Below, piece after piece: positions 29,296 through 37,570 of a stretch of 64,000 nucleotides of DNA; the first letter of the stretch is position 1; every line of letters begins with the position of its first letter. Below the pieces are notes generated by a model. The model made no database searches, was not told the DNA's origin, and worked only from the letters and a program-made list of their open reading frames with translations. The stretch comes from Lewinella sp. W8 (GTDB lineage: Bacteria > Bacteroidota > Bacteroidia > Chitinophagales > Saprospiraceae). The DNA lies in the NCBI RefSeq assembly GCF_004375085.3, contig NZ_SNAQ03000009.1, positions 62,001 to 126,000 of the forward strand. Reading direction: 5' to 3'. Position numbers and translations under genes: made by a program.

Positions 29296-31214
29296 CTTTC
29301 AAAACGACGCGCCACTTCGTCTAGTTCATACTCAACGAAACACTTCCGACCATTGGGCGCCAGTCGGGGCTGTTCACAGGCAAACAATCGATCAATGAGG
29401 CTGCGCATTTCGGCCTCGCCGAGTGATTGTCCCGGCCGGATGGCGCCGCTGCGCGCCAGGGCGCGCGCCAGTCGGGTGTGGCCGTCGCTCTCCATGTCCA
29501 CGTTTTGCTTGAACTGCTCGAGCAGTTGCTCCAGCAGCTCCTTTTCGTTGTTTTCCTCCGCCAGCTCGGCCGGCACCCCCCGGACGATGAAGGAATTGCC
29601 CCCAAAGGCTTCGATGTCGAAGCCCAGCGACTGCAGATCCGGCAGGATCGTCATCATCATGTCGGCGTCGGCGTGGGGCAGTTCTAAGGTTTGGGGAAAG
29701 AGGGATTGCTGACTCGCAGCGGGTGTATTACGGAGGTTGTTCAGGAAACCTTCGAAGAGGATGCGCTGGTGGGCGGCCTGCTGGTCGATCAGCAGCCAGC
29801 CGCTCTTGATGGAGGAAACGATGTAGCGCCGGTGCAGCTGAAAGGGAGCGCGGTCCACCTTTTCCATCGGGGTTTCGTCCGCCTCCTGGCTCATACGGCT
29901 AGGAAGCAGTTCTCCTTCGTCGGTGGCGTCAACGGAGAAATCGAGTTCCGGTGGTGCATCACCCGTGGCCGGTCCCTCCACGCTTCCCAGACCTTCGTAC
30001 AGTTTCTGCCAGTTGCGCAGGTTGCGGGCGTGACGGCTGGCCTCGTCGGCGCTCATGCCGGTGGCGGCCGAATTGCCGCCACTACTGGCCCGGTAATCGG
30101 GGTTCATCTTACTGGGCAGAGCCTCCCCCTCGTCCACCGCCTGGGGCGCCGACCGGATGCTGGTCCGGGAGGGGGAGAAGAAATTGTCCGCCTCGAAGTC
30201 GATCGAGGGCATGATGCTGGCCCGGCCCAGGCCGTGCCGGATCGTGGCCTTCAGGTAGTTGTAGATGATCCGCTCGTTGTCAAACTTGATCTCCTGTTTG
30301 GTGGGGTGAACGTTGACGTCGATCCTTCCCGGATCGATGTCCAGGTAAATGCAGTAGAACGGATAGGTGTCCTTGGGTAGTAGTTCATCGTAGGCGTTGA
30401 CCACCGCGTGGTGCAGGTAGCTGCTCTTGATGAAGCGGTTGTTGATAAAAAAGAACTGCCCCACCCGCGACTTGCGGGCCGCTTCGGGCTTACCGACGAA
30501 GCCCGATATGGCGAGCACGTCCGTATCCTCCTCAATGGGCACGAGGAGGGTATCGTATTTTTTGCCGAAGACCTGCACGATGCGCTGCCGGAGTTTGCCG
30601 GCGGGGAGGGAGAGGTCCAGTCGGTCGTTGACGTACAGATCGAAGCGAATTTCGGAATTGGCCAGCGCGATGCGGGTAAATTCATCCCTGATGTGCCGCA
30701 ACTCCACCGAATCGCTCTTCAGGAACTGCCGGCGGGCCGGTACGTTGAAGAACAGGTTACGGACGGCAATGCTGGTGCCCGGTGGCGTGGCGATGGGCTC
30801 CTGCACCTTGATTTCACTGCCCTCCACCAGCAGGCGGGTGCCGAGCTCGTCGGGTGCCCGACGGGTTTTCATCTCCAACTGGGCGACGGCCACGATGCTG
30901 GCCAGGGCTTCCCCGCGGAATCCCATCGTCCGGAGATTGAAGAGGTCATCGGCCGTCCTTAGCTTACTGGTCGCGTGGCGCTCCAGGGACATCCGGGCGT
31001 CCGTCTCCGACATTCCACAACCATCGTCCACTACCTGAATCAGGGTCTTTCCACTGTCCTTGATGATCAGGTCAATCCGGGATGCTCCGGAATCGACGGC
31101 ATTTTCCACCAGTTCTTTCACCACACTGGCGGGCCGCTGGATTACTTCACCGGCGGCAATCTGATTGGCAATGGCATCGGGGAGAAGATGGACGAGATTG
31201 TCCGACATATTCAA
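29292..31214 (-). CDS. mutL: DNA mismatch repair protein MutL
   Basis: MutL couples mismatch recognition by MutS to strand removal. The 640-residue protein has the GHKL ATPase domain with LPDAIANQIAAGEVIQRPASVVKELVENAVDSGA, VDDGCGM and TMGFRGEALASI, then the transducer domain (FVNNR-like FFINNRFI). The C-terminal dimerisation domain has DQQAAHQRILFE where endonuclease-type MutL proteins have DQHA(X)2E(X)4E, and APNGRKCF near the end instead of CPHGRP. Two metal ligands are therefore missing, so intrinsic nicking activity is doubtful. ATG 31208 is an alternative start. It heads the rhomboid/nuclease cluster. Confidence 0.95.
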   Translation of the reverse strand: MNMSDNLVHLLPDAIANQIAAGEVIQRPASVVKELVENAVDSGASRIDLIIKDSGKTLIQVVDDGCGMSETDARMSLERHATSKLRTADDLFNLRTMGFRGEALASIVAVAQLEMKTRRAPDELGTRLLVEGSEIKVQEPIATPPGTSIAVRNLFFNVPARRQFLKSDSVELRHIRDEFTRIALANSEIRFDLYVNDRLDLSLPAGKLRQRIVQVFGKKYDTLLVPIEEDTDVLAISGFVGKPEAARKSRVGQFFFINNRFIKSSYLHHAVVNAYDELLPKDTYPFYCIYLDIDPGRIDVNVHPTKQEIKFDNERIIYNYLKATIRHGLGRASIMPSIDFEADNFFSPSRTSIRSAPQAVDEGEALPSKMNPDYRASSGGNSAATGMSADEASRHARNLRNWQKLYEGLGSVEGPATGDAPPELDFSVDATDEGELLPSRMSQEADETPMEKVDRAPFQLHRRYIVSSIKSGWLLIDQQAAHQRILFEGFLNNLRNTPAASQQSLFPQTLELPHADADMMMTILPDLQSLGFDIEAFGGNSFIVRGVPAELAEENNEKELLEQLLEQFKQNVDMESDGHTRLARALARSGAIRPGQSLGEAEMRSLIDRLFACEQPRLAPNGRKCFVEYELDEVARRFES

Positions 31215-31296
31215 GTTGGTGTATCAGCTCGTGAGTGCGCCAAAATACGGATTCCGTCGGGGAATACAAGTCGGCTGCCCGGCGGAGACGCCTGGT

Positions 31297-31635
31297 CTAC
31301 TCCGGCGTTTCGCTGGTGCCCATCATGATGGACAGGTCCGGGAAATATACCATCAGGGCGAAATAGGTCAGGGCGGCCAGGACGATGAGCACGAGGAAGA
31401 GGTTGCGGTTTGACTGCCGCACCCGGCGGTTACGGTAGGTTCCGGCGGCCTCGCCGCCAGCGCCCTTGCGGAAACCGCCGCTCAGGCGGGCCTTCATGGC
31501 CTCCACCCCACCCGACTGAAGCGTCTCAATGCGCTTGCGGCGTTCCTCGGCTTCCTCCTTTTTGGGGTCCCAGTAGCGGGGCTTGTAGTTGAAGCGTTGG
31601 TGAGAAGGTGGTTTGAAAAGACGAAGAAAACCCAT
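31297..31635 (-). CDS. Small single-pass membrane protein upstream of mutL
   Basis: The 112-residue protein has a basic soluble N-terminal part (residues 1-~78: KPRYWDPKKEEAEERRKRIETL and many Arg/Lys) and one C-terminal membrane segment (NLFLVLIVLAALTYFALMVYF). I recall a protein of this layout just upstream of mutL in many Bacteroidota, sometimes mislabelled as a riboflavin synthase subunit. It has no enzyme motif. The 82-base gap to mutL and the shared strand suggest one transcript. Function unknown; the basic N-terminus next to a repair gene could contact nucleic acid, which is speculation. Confidence 0.78.
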   Translation of the reverse strand: MGFLRLFKPPSHQRFNYKPRYWDPKKEEAEERRKRIETLQSGGVEAMKARLSGGFRKGAGGEAAGTYRNRRVRQSNRNLFLVLIVLAALTYFALMVYFPDLSIMMGTSETPE

Positions 31636-31809
31636 GGTGAATCTGCACTTTTAGAGTATTAACGACGGAAGGTATCAGAAAGATGCGCAAGACGGGAGGC
31701 ATGGTGGGCCAGGCAACCCTTATTCAGGACCGGGCGATCACCGCAGGTGCAGTGAATCGGAATCCTCGTGCTTTGCCGGGATGCAATGTAATGGAATCCT
31801 CGCGCTCTC

Positions 31810-31900
31810 TGCCCGCTCGGCCGGCCAGTCAGCTCGTTCCTCGCGCCTGGGCGGACGAGCTTACGTCAACCTATTTTTTAACGTCCTCAGACTTCTTCCC
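31810..31900. repeat. 91-base direct repeat copying the 3' end of clpB
   Basis: This segment is identical to 32135-32225, 325 bases away. The second copy contains the last nine codons and the stop of clpB plus 61 bases beyond it. Past 31900, the reverse-strand frame still reads GGKKSEDVKK before the stop, so the first copy is a broken remnant of the gene's end. Confidence 0.85.
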
Positions 31901-31952
31901 ACCTCTCTTGCCTCTTCAATACTTCGGCAACCTTCTGCAATCCACATCTTTT

Positions 31953-32011
31953 CAGTAGCGCCGGCTTTATCCGGCGAATGCCTAATTCAACGGCTAAAGC
32001 CCTCGCTACTG
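31953..32011 (+). repeat. Dispersed hairpin repeat, family B, copy 2
   Basis: Starts CAGTAGCG, ends CGCTACTG (8-base inverted arms), with the internal stem CGCCGGCTTTATCCGGCG. Layout and length match 25619-25676. Confidence 0.72.
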
Positions 32012-32135
32012 GGATAGATTGAGGTTTTCGGAAAGGATATGCCCGCTTGACCGACCAATAGCTCGTTCTGACTCAGTCTGCGGAGAAGGTGTCCTTACGG
32101 GATCAGCTCGACGTGGAACGTCTCGACCAGTTCAT

Positions 32136-32186
32136 GCCCGCTCGGCCGGCCAGTCAGCTCGTTCCTCGCGCCTGGGCGGACGAGCT
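32136..32186 (+). repeat. Dispersed hairpin repeat, family A, copy next to clpB
   Basis: Identical to 31811-31861 and nearly identical to 18430-18479. It lies immediately past the clpB stop codon, so it may act as or disrupt a transcript end. Confidence 0.75.
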
Positions 32187-32195
32187 TACGTCAAC

Positions 32196-35099
32196 CTATT
32201 TTTTAACGTCCTCAGACTTCTTCCCCTTCTTATCCTTTTTTACCGCTTCCGTAGCCTCCAGTAATTCCTGGGTGGCTTTCTTCAGCTCGGCTACATTGGC
32301 ATCGGCTTCTTCCTCGGACTTCTCCTCCGCCTTTGGCGCAGCTTTTTTGCGGCTACTGCCCCGACGGCTCCGCTTCCGCGGAGCCTTGGCGGCTTCCTCC
32401 TTGGCTTCGGCCTTGGCCTTTTCTTCCACCACGGCCGCCGCTTCGGCGGCGGCCTCGGCGTCTACTTCGGCGGCGGGCTCCTTATCCGGGAAGGGTTCCT
32501 TGCCGAAGGTGAGTTTGTCCTTATCGGCGTCGACGTAGATGGTGTCACCGGCCACGAAGTTACCGGCGATCAGGTCCTTGCTGAGTTCGTCGGCCAGGTC
32601 GGCCTGTAACACCCGCTTCATCGGGCGGGCACCAAATTGCGGGTCGTAGCCCCGCTCGGCCAACCAGTCCAGGGCACGGTCGCTGATCTTGATGACCATC
32701 CCCTGGCGAGCCAGCATCTTCTCCGTCTTGCGCAGCAACAGACGGGCGATCTTTTTGATCTCCGCCCGCGTCAGTGGCAGGAACATGATGCGCTCGTCAA
32801 TACGGTTGAGGAATTCCGGCCGGAGGTTATCCTTTAAGGTGTCAAAAACTTCCTCTTTGGTGGTGTTGATGATGTCGGCGTGATGCTCCTCCTCGACGTT
32901 GGCGAGATCTTCAAAATTTTCCAGGATCGTATCGGCTCCCATATTGGAAGTCATGATGATGATGGTATTCTTGAAGTTGGCTACCCGTCCGCGGTTGTCG
33001 GTCAGTCGGCCATCATCGAGCACCTGCAACAGGATGTTGAAGGTATCCGGGTGCGCTTTTTCGATTTCGTCCAGCAGCACGATGGAATAGGGCCGCTGGC
33101 GCACCGCTTCGGTGAGCTGTCCGCCCTCGTCGTAGCCCACGTATCCCGGAGGGGCGCCCACCAGTCGGCTGACCGTGTGTCGCTCCTGATATTCGCTCAT
33201 GTCGATGCGGGTGATGGCCCGCTCGTCGTTGAAGAGTACTTCGGCCAGCGCCTTGGCCAGCTCCGTTTTACCGACTCCGGTGGGGCCCAGGAAGATGAAG
33301 GAACCGATGGGACGGTTTTCGTCCTGCAGCCCGGCGCGGCTGCGCCGCACGGCGTCGGAGACCGCCGTTACGGCTTCGTGCTGACCGATCAGGCGCTTGT
33401 GTAGTTCATCCTCCAGCTTGAGCAGTTTCTCCCGCTCACTCTGCAGCATCCGTTGCACGGGAATTCCCGTCCAGCGGCCGACTACCTCGGCGATGTCGTT
33501 GGCCGTCACCTCTTCGTTGGTGAAGCGCTTTTCGTCGGGCAGTTCTTCCAGTTCCTTTTCGGCCGCTTCGATCTTCTTCTGCAGATCCGCCAGCTGTCCG
33601 TAACGGATTTTGGCCACCGTTTCGAAATCGCTGTTGCGCTCGGCCTTTTCTGCCTCCAGCTCCAACTCTTCCACCTGTTTTTTCAGGTTCTGGCTGTTGT
33701 CCACCAGTTCTTTCTCGTTGCGCCACCGCGCGCGCAGACTATCCCGTTTCTCGCGGGCATTGGCGATCTGTTCTTCGATCACCTTGAGTTTGGGGGCGCT
33801 GTTCTCACGTTTGATGGCCTCCCGCTCGATTTCCAGCTGGCGTACCTTCCGGTCCGCTTCGTCAATTTCTTCGGGGACCGAATCCAGTTCCAGGCGCAAG
33901 CGAGCGGCCGCTTCGTCCATCAGGTCGATGGCCTTGTCCGGAAGGAACCGATCACTGACGTAGCGGTTACTCAATTCCGCCGCCGCCACGAGGGCTTCGT
34001 CCAGAATCTCGATTTTATGGTACACCTCGTAGCGTTCCTGCAGGCCGCGCAGGATGGAGATGGTGTCTTCTACGCTGGGCTCCTCGATCCGCACGGTCTG
34101 GAAACGACGAACCAAGGCCTTGTCCTTTTCGAAGTACTTCTGGTATTCGTCCAGAGTGGTGGCCCCGATGGTCCGCAGGTCTCCCCGCGCCAGGGCGGGC
34201 TTGAGGATGTTGGCCGCATCCATGGCACCGTTGCCGCCTCCGGCACCGATGAGGGTGTGAATCTCGTCCACGAAGAGGATGTAGCGACCGTTGCTGTTGG
34301 TTACTTCCTTGATGATGCCCTTGAGGCGTTCCTCGAAGTCCCCCTTGTATTTGGCACCGGCGAGCATGCCGGCAATGTCGAGCACGAAAATGCGCTTTTC
34401 CTTCAGGCTCTCGGGAACGTCTCCCTTCACGATCCGGTGGGCAATACCCTCCACGATGGCCGTTTTACCCACGCCGGGTTCCCCGATGAGGAGGGGGTTG
34501 TTTTTCTTGCGGCGACTGAGAATCTGGAGCAGTCGGCGAATTTCTTCATCCCGCCCGACGATGGGGTCCAGCTTACCGTTTTCGGCCCGCTCGTTGAGGT
34601 TGATGGTAAATTTCTCGAGCAGGTTATACGTGTTATCATCTCCCGGATCGGAGACGGTCTTTCCTTTGCGCAGTTCCTGAATGGCGCCGCGGATGCCGTC
34701 GTTGGTCGCTCCGAGTTCCTTCATGATGCGGGCCCCCTTGTCGCTGGCGCCCTGGATAATGCCCAGCAGCATGAGCTCAATACTGATGTACTGATCTCCG
34801 AAGTCCTTCAACATCTTCTTGGCGCGGGCCAGGGCGCGGTTGGCGTCGTTGGTCAGGTACTGCTTCTGGTTCCCCTTCACTTTGGGGTAATCCATGATGA
34901 CCTCCTTGAGCTCCCGGCGCACCGCGCCGGTGTCTACGCCAACCTTTTTAAAGATAAAGTCCGCCACACTTTCGTCCACGGTAATGATTCCCGCCAGGAG
35001 GTGGGGCGTATCCACCTGTTGCTGATCCATTTCCTTGGCGATTTTCTGCGCCTGAATGATGGCTTCCTGGGCTTTGGTCGTAAAATTCTCGTACGTCAT
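32196..35099 (-). CDS. clpB: ClpB disaggregase with a long charged C-terminal tail
   Basis: ClpB threads aggregated proteins through a hexameric pore together with DnaK. The 967-residue chain starts with the repeat N-domain (NFTTKAQEAIIQAQKIA, VDTPHLLAGI), then AAA+ domain 1 (GEPGVGKTAIVEG, DEIHTLIGAGG), the coiled-coil middle domain (residues ~410-530) and AAA+ domain 2 (GPTGVGKTELAKAL, DEIEKAHPDTFN). Usual ClpB proteins are about 860 residues and end near the LTF-like strand found here around DKDKLTFGKE. The remaining ~95 residues are Ala/Glu/Lys-rich with a basic patch (RKRSRRGSSRKKA) and look disordered. The start is well supported by homology. Confidence 0.95.
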   Translation of the reverse strand: MTYENFTTKAQEAIIQAQKIAKEMDQQQVDTPHLLAGIITVDESVADFIFKKVGVDTGAVRRELKEVIMDYPKVKGNQKQYLTNDANRALARAKKMLKDFGDQYISIELMLLGIIQGASDKGARIMKELGATNDGIRGAIQELRKGKTVSDPGDDNTYNLLEKFTINLNERAENGKLDPIVGRDEEIRRLLQILSRRKKNNPLLIGEPGVGKTAIVEGIAHRIVKGDVPESLKEKRIFVLDIAGMLAGAKYKGDFEERLKGIIKEVTNSNGRYILFVDEIHTLIGAGGGNGAMDAANILKPALARGDLRTIGATTLDEYQKYFEKDKALVRRFQTVRIEEPSVEDTISILRGLQERYEVYHKIEILDEALVAAAELSNRYVSDRFLPDKAIDLMDEAAARLRLELDSVPEEIDEADRKVRQLEIEREAIKRENSAPKLKVIEEQIANAREKRDSLRARWRNEKELVDNSQNLKKQVEELELEAEKAERNSDFETVAKIRYGQLADLQKKIEAAEKELEELPDEKRFTNEEVTANDIAEVVGRWTGIPVQRMLQSEREKLLKLEDELHKRLIGQHEAVTAVSDAVRRSRAGLQDENRPIGSFIFLGPTGVGKTELAKALAEVLFNDERAITRIDMSEYQERHTVSRLVGAPPGYVGYDEGGQLTEAVRQRPYSIVLLDEIEKAHPDTFNILLQVLDDGRLTDNRGRVANFKNTIIIMTSNMGADTILENFEDLANVEEEHHADIINTTKEEVFDTLKDNLRPEFLNRIDERIMFLPLTRAEIKKIARLLLRKTEKMLARQGMVIKISDRALDWLAERGYDPQFGARPMKRVLQADLADELSKDLIAGNFVAGDTIYVDADKDKLTFGKEPFPDKEPAAEVDAEAAAEAAAVVEEKAKAEAKEEAAKAPRKRSRRGSSRKKAAPKAEEKSEEEADANVAELKKATQELLEATEAVKKDKKGKKSEDVKK

Positions 35100-35200
35100 A
35101 TTTCAGTTGGTAGGATGGAATCCTGATCGGTAGGGGTCGCTGCGGCGTCGTGAACCGGGGTCCTAACGCCCATTTTTCAACGAAACGCGGTGAAGATAGG

Positions 35201-36550
35201 CTACTCGAAGCGCAACTTAAAGTGAACCCGGACGGGCTTTTCCCCTTTAACGACATTCCAGGAGGATGTTTCGACGAGCGTTCGCCCGACGTACTCCATG
35301 GTTGCCGAATCGGGGCGGCCACGGAAGCGAAAATCCGTGAGGCTACCGTCCAGATTAACCAGAAAGCTCACTTTCACCTTACCGCTGGGGAGCCCCTCCG
35401 GCCGGTTGGCTTCGATGCGCTTGCGGAGATCTCCGTAACCTTCTTCCGGTCGGGCGTAACCCGGACTCTTATCAATCTCGATTTTCGTCGCCGCGGCATC
35501 CTGCGCCCAATCGTGGCCGCTCTCCCGTTCTTCCGGCGACATACTCACCTGAAGGTCCTGCCCCGCCTCGGGAACTTCCAGGTCCTCGTCTTCGTAATCG
35601 GGGTGAGAAATCATCAGGCGGGAGATTGTCTGATCGATCTGAATCTGAAAGGACCCGTTGGAGTCCGAACGCTCCCCGAGCGGCAGCCCCGGAATCCGGA
35701 CCAGGGCATTCTGGATGGGGGCACCGTTCACCGTCGTCACCCGACCACGGAGATACTCCGCCTCCGGAGCATTACCCGCAGCTTCCGGTGCGGACTGCCG
35801 TCGCCTCATGGCAGTAGGTTCCATCTTCTCCCGGTCCGTGGCGGTTGCTTCGGCGGAAGGCGTCACCCCGGGAAGCGCATCTTCAACCGCTGGTGGTTCG
35901 GCCTCCGCGTATTCTTCTTCCGTGGCGAGCTCTTCCACGGGGGCCGGCGGTGGCGGCGGCGGTGGCGGAGTGGAGGCCACAACGGGTGGAACCACCGCGG
36001 GTTCCGTTCGGTCAGCCGCTAAGGACTCCTCCATCAGGTCGTCTTCCGGATCAGGACGATTGACGGAACCGACGGCTTCGGAGGTGGGGGCAGGGGACTG
36101 CAGGTCCCGTGTTTGCGGGATTGGAGCCGGCTCCTCGGGAGCAGCTTCGTCCAGCAGGGCGGGTTCGGGGACAGTTGTTGCCGGGGCATCGGGGGCCGGG
36201 GCGGATTCCATGGCCATGGAGTCTCCCGCCGCATCGAAGGCCGTGGGTAACCAGAAGGCGGCAACCCCCAGGAGCAGAAGCAAACCGGCCGCAATGGACC
36301 AGCGCTGCCAGTTGATCTTCCGCACCCTGGCTCCCGTCGGTGGCGCCTGTTGTTGTCCGGCACCCGCCAACATTCGCTGCACGCGCAGCGCGTGATCTTC
36401 CTCGGGAAACATCCGCAGCCCCTCCATGGCTTCGGCCAGAGCGGGATCTTTCCGGGCACGCCGTTCCAGTTCCGCCTCCTCCGGAGCGGTGATCGCGCCG
36501 CTCAGGTAGCGGCGCAGGAGGTGATCGGTACGGTGATTAGCGGCAGACAC
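35201..36550 (-). CDS. Anti-sigma-like membrane protein with carboxypeptidase-regulatory and TonB C-terminal domains
   Basis: The 449-residue protein starts 1 base after the ECF sigma gene. Residues 1-~65 form an anti-sigma-type helical region (LLRRYLSGAITAPEEAELERRA) without the zinc His-Cys-Cys set. One membrane helix follows (residues ~83-101, WSIAAGLLLLLGVAAFWL). The periplasmic part has a Pro/Glu/Ala-rich linker, a carboxypeptidase-regulatory-like domain (GRVTTVNGAPIQNALVRIPG ... GERSDSNGSFQI) and a TonB C-terminal-like domain (PSGKVKVSFLVNLDGSLTDF ... WNVVKGEKPVRVHFKL). It could hold the sigma factor at the membrane and sense outer-membrane or cell-wall state. The domain order is visible; the function is inferred. 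Confidence 0.78.
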   Translation of the reverse strand: MSAANHRTDHLLRRYLSGAITAPEEAELERRARKDPALAEAMEGLRMFPEEDHALRVQRMLAGAGQQQAPPTGARVRKINWQRWSIAAGLLLLLGVAAFWLPTAFDAAGDSMAMESAPAPDAPATTVPEPALLDEAAPEEPAPIPQTRDLQSPAPTSEAVGSVNRPDPEDDLMEESLAADRTEPAVVPPVVASTPPPPPPPPAPVEELATEEEYAEAEPPAVEDALPGVTPSAEATATDREKMEPTAMRRRQSAPEAAGNAPEAEYLRGRVTTVNGAPIQNALVRIPGLPLGERSDSNGSFQIQIDQTISRLMISHPDYEDEDLEVPEAGQDLQVSMSPEERESGHDWAQDAAATKIEIDKSPGYARPEEGYGDLRKRIEANRPEGLPSGKVKVSFLVNLDGSLTDFRFRGRPDSATMEYVGRTLVETSSWNVVKGEKPVRVHFKLRFE

Positions 36551-36551
36551 T

Positions 36552-37145
36552 TTACGGTTCTTTTGGCTGCCCTTCCAGGCAGATTTTCAGGTTTCGGCGG
36601 CCGTTCTGCAGATGAGAACGTACGCGCCCCACACTTAGATTCATTTTTTCGGCAATACTTTGGTAGGACTCCCCCTCCTGAAGGTAAAACAGTTGCACGC
36701 AGCGACGCTGTTCTTCCTTCAATTGCTTCAGACAATGGTATAAGGGCCGGGGGTCCGGCGGTTCTGATGACGTTGATTCACTACTTAGATGAAGTAAATG
36801 GTCGGATTGCATAAGGTCATCACCGGATTGCTCCACCGGGCTGCGTTTTTCCCGGCGGAGCTGCATCAGGCAATGGTTCCTGACCGTGGTCTGTAGCCAC
36901 GACCGGAAGTTGGTAATCTCGTGCCGGGGAAGTTTCTCCATCAGGACACCCCAAATTTCCATGCCCGCGTCCTCCGCCCGCTGGGGGGCACTCAGGTAAC
37001 GAAGACACAGGGCGTAAATCAGCTCCGCGTGCCGGGTGTAGAGCGGCAACAAGTCTTCGCCCGTACCGGTTTCCCGGAACCGTTGCAGCAGCTCGGCATC
37101 CGTCAGTTCTTCCGTTTCCACCTTATTACGCAAAGAGCGAAGCAT
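36552..37145 (-). CDS. ECF RNA polymerase sigma-70 factor
   Basis: The 197-residue protein has region 2 (LYTRHAELIYALCLRYL ... GMEIWGVLMEKLPRHEITNFRSWLQTTVRNHCL) and region 4 (LYHCLKQLKEEQRRCVQLFYLQEGESYQSIAEKMNLSVGRVRSHLQNGRRNL). It redirects RNA polymerase to a small regulon, probably controlled by the membrane protein encoded 1 base downstream. The two genes form a clear sigma/anti-sigma pair. No candidate target promoter is identified here. Confidence 0.92.
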   Translation of the reverse strand: MLRSLRNKVETEELTDAELLQRFRETGTGEDLLPLYTRHAELIYALCLRYLSAPQRAEDAGMEIWGVLMEKLPRHEITNFRSWLQTTVRNHCLMQLRREKRSPVEQSGDDLMQSDHLLHLSSESTSSEPPDPRPLYHCLKQLKEEQRRCVQLFYLQEGESYQSIAEKMNLSVGRVRSHLQNGRRNLKICLEGQPKEP

Positions 37146-37570
37146 ACCTTCGCAAGATAAGTGCTTGTCTGGACTTTGGTAGCCGGCCTCTATCTGGCAT
37201 TTGCCACGCTCGCCAGCTGGTTTAGACTCGGTAAAATTCCCGACAAATCAGTGGAGGCAGTAGCGTGGGATCGTCCTTTCCCAAAAGGCGACCGGAAGAT
37301 GCGGTCATTGCGCCAGACCCGGAAATTTTGGGCTTTGGGGATCGTGCATCCCAAATTTGAAGCGGGCGTGGCTTCCTTTCGGGCTTGCCCGGCTGGCGAG
37401 ACGGGGAAAGGCAACACCAGGGTGGTGGTGCGGCGGGGATGCCCGATAAGTCTGCTTTTTCCCGTTTCTTTGCACCTGCGGCCCCTCGCCCCGAAAAAAT
37501 GAAGGTCCGGAAGAAAAAAGGCCGGGCGGGAAAGCGCTCCTTTTGGCCCCTTCAGCTCGAAAACCACGCC
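37146..37570. other. Gap between sigma factor and 37571 gene, with decayed repeat
   Basis: The genes are divergent. Positions 37157-37200 resemble the arm of the fold-back element at 29127-29295 (about 33 of 40 bases agree by eye, beginning AGTGCTTGTCTGGACTTT). CCTTTC/AAAGG-type hairpin fragments occur near 37275-37292 and 37402-37415. In-frame codons run from 37385 but look non-conserved. Confidence 0.5.

Larger units (their letters stand above)
31636..32195. other. Repeat-filled gap between clpB and the mutL cluster
   Basis: No intact gene. It contains a 91-base copy of the clpB end region (31810-31900), family A repeats (31811-31861, a decayed one near 32041-32085, and 32136-32186) and a family B repeat (31953-32011). 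The region looks built from duplicated repeat modules. Confidence 0.65.

Noticed and set aside
33453-35126. Plus-strand 557-codon open frame opposite clpB
   Set aside because: Mirror frame of a highly conserved gene; no protein-like motifs.
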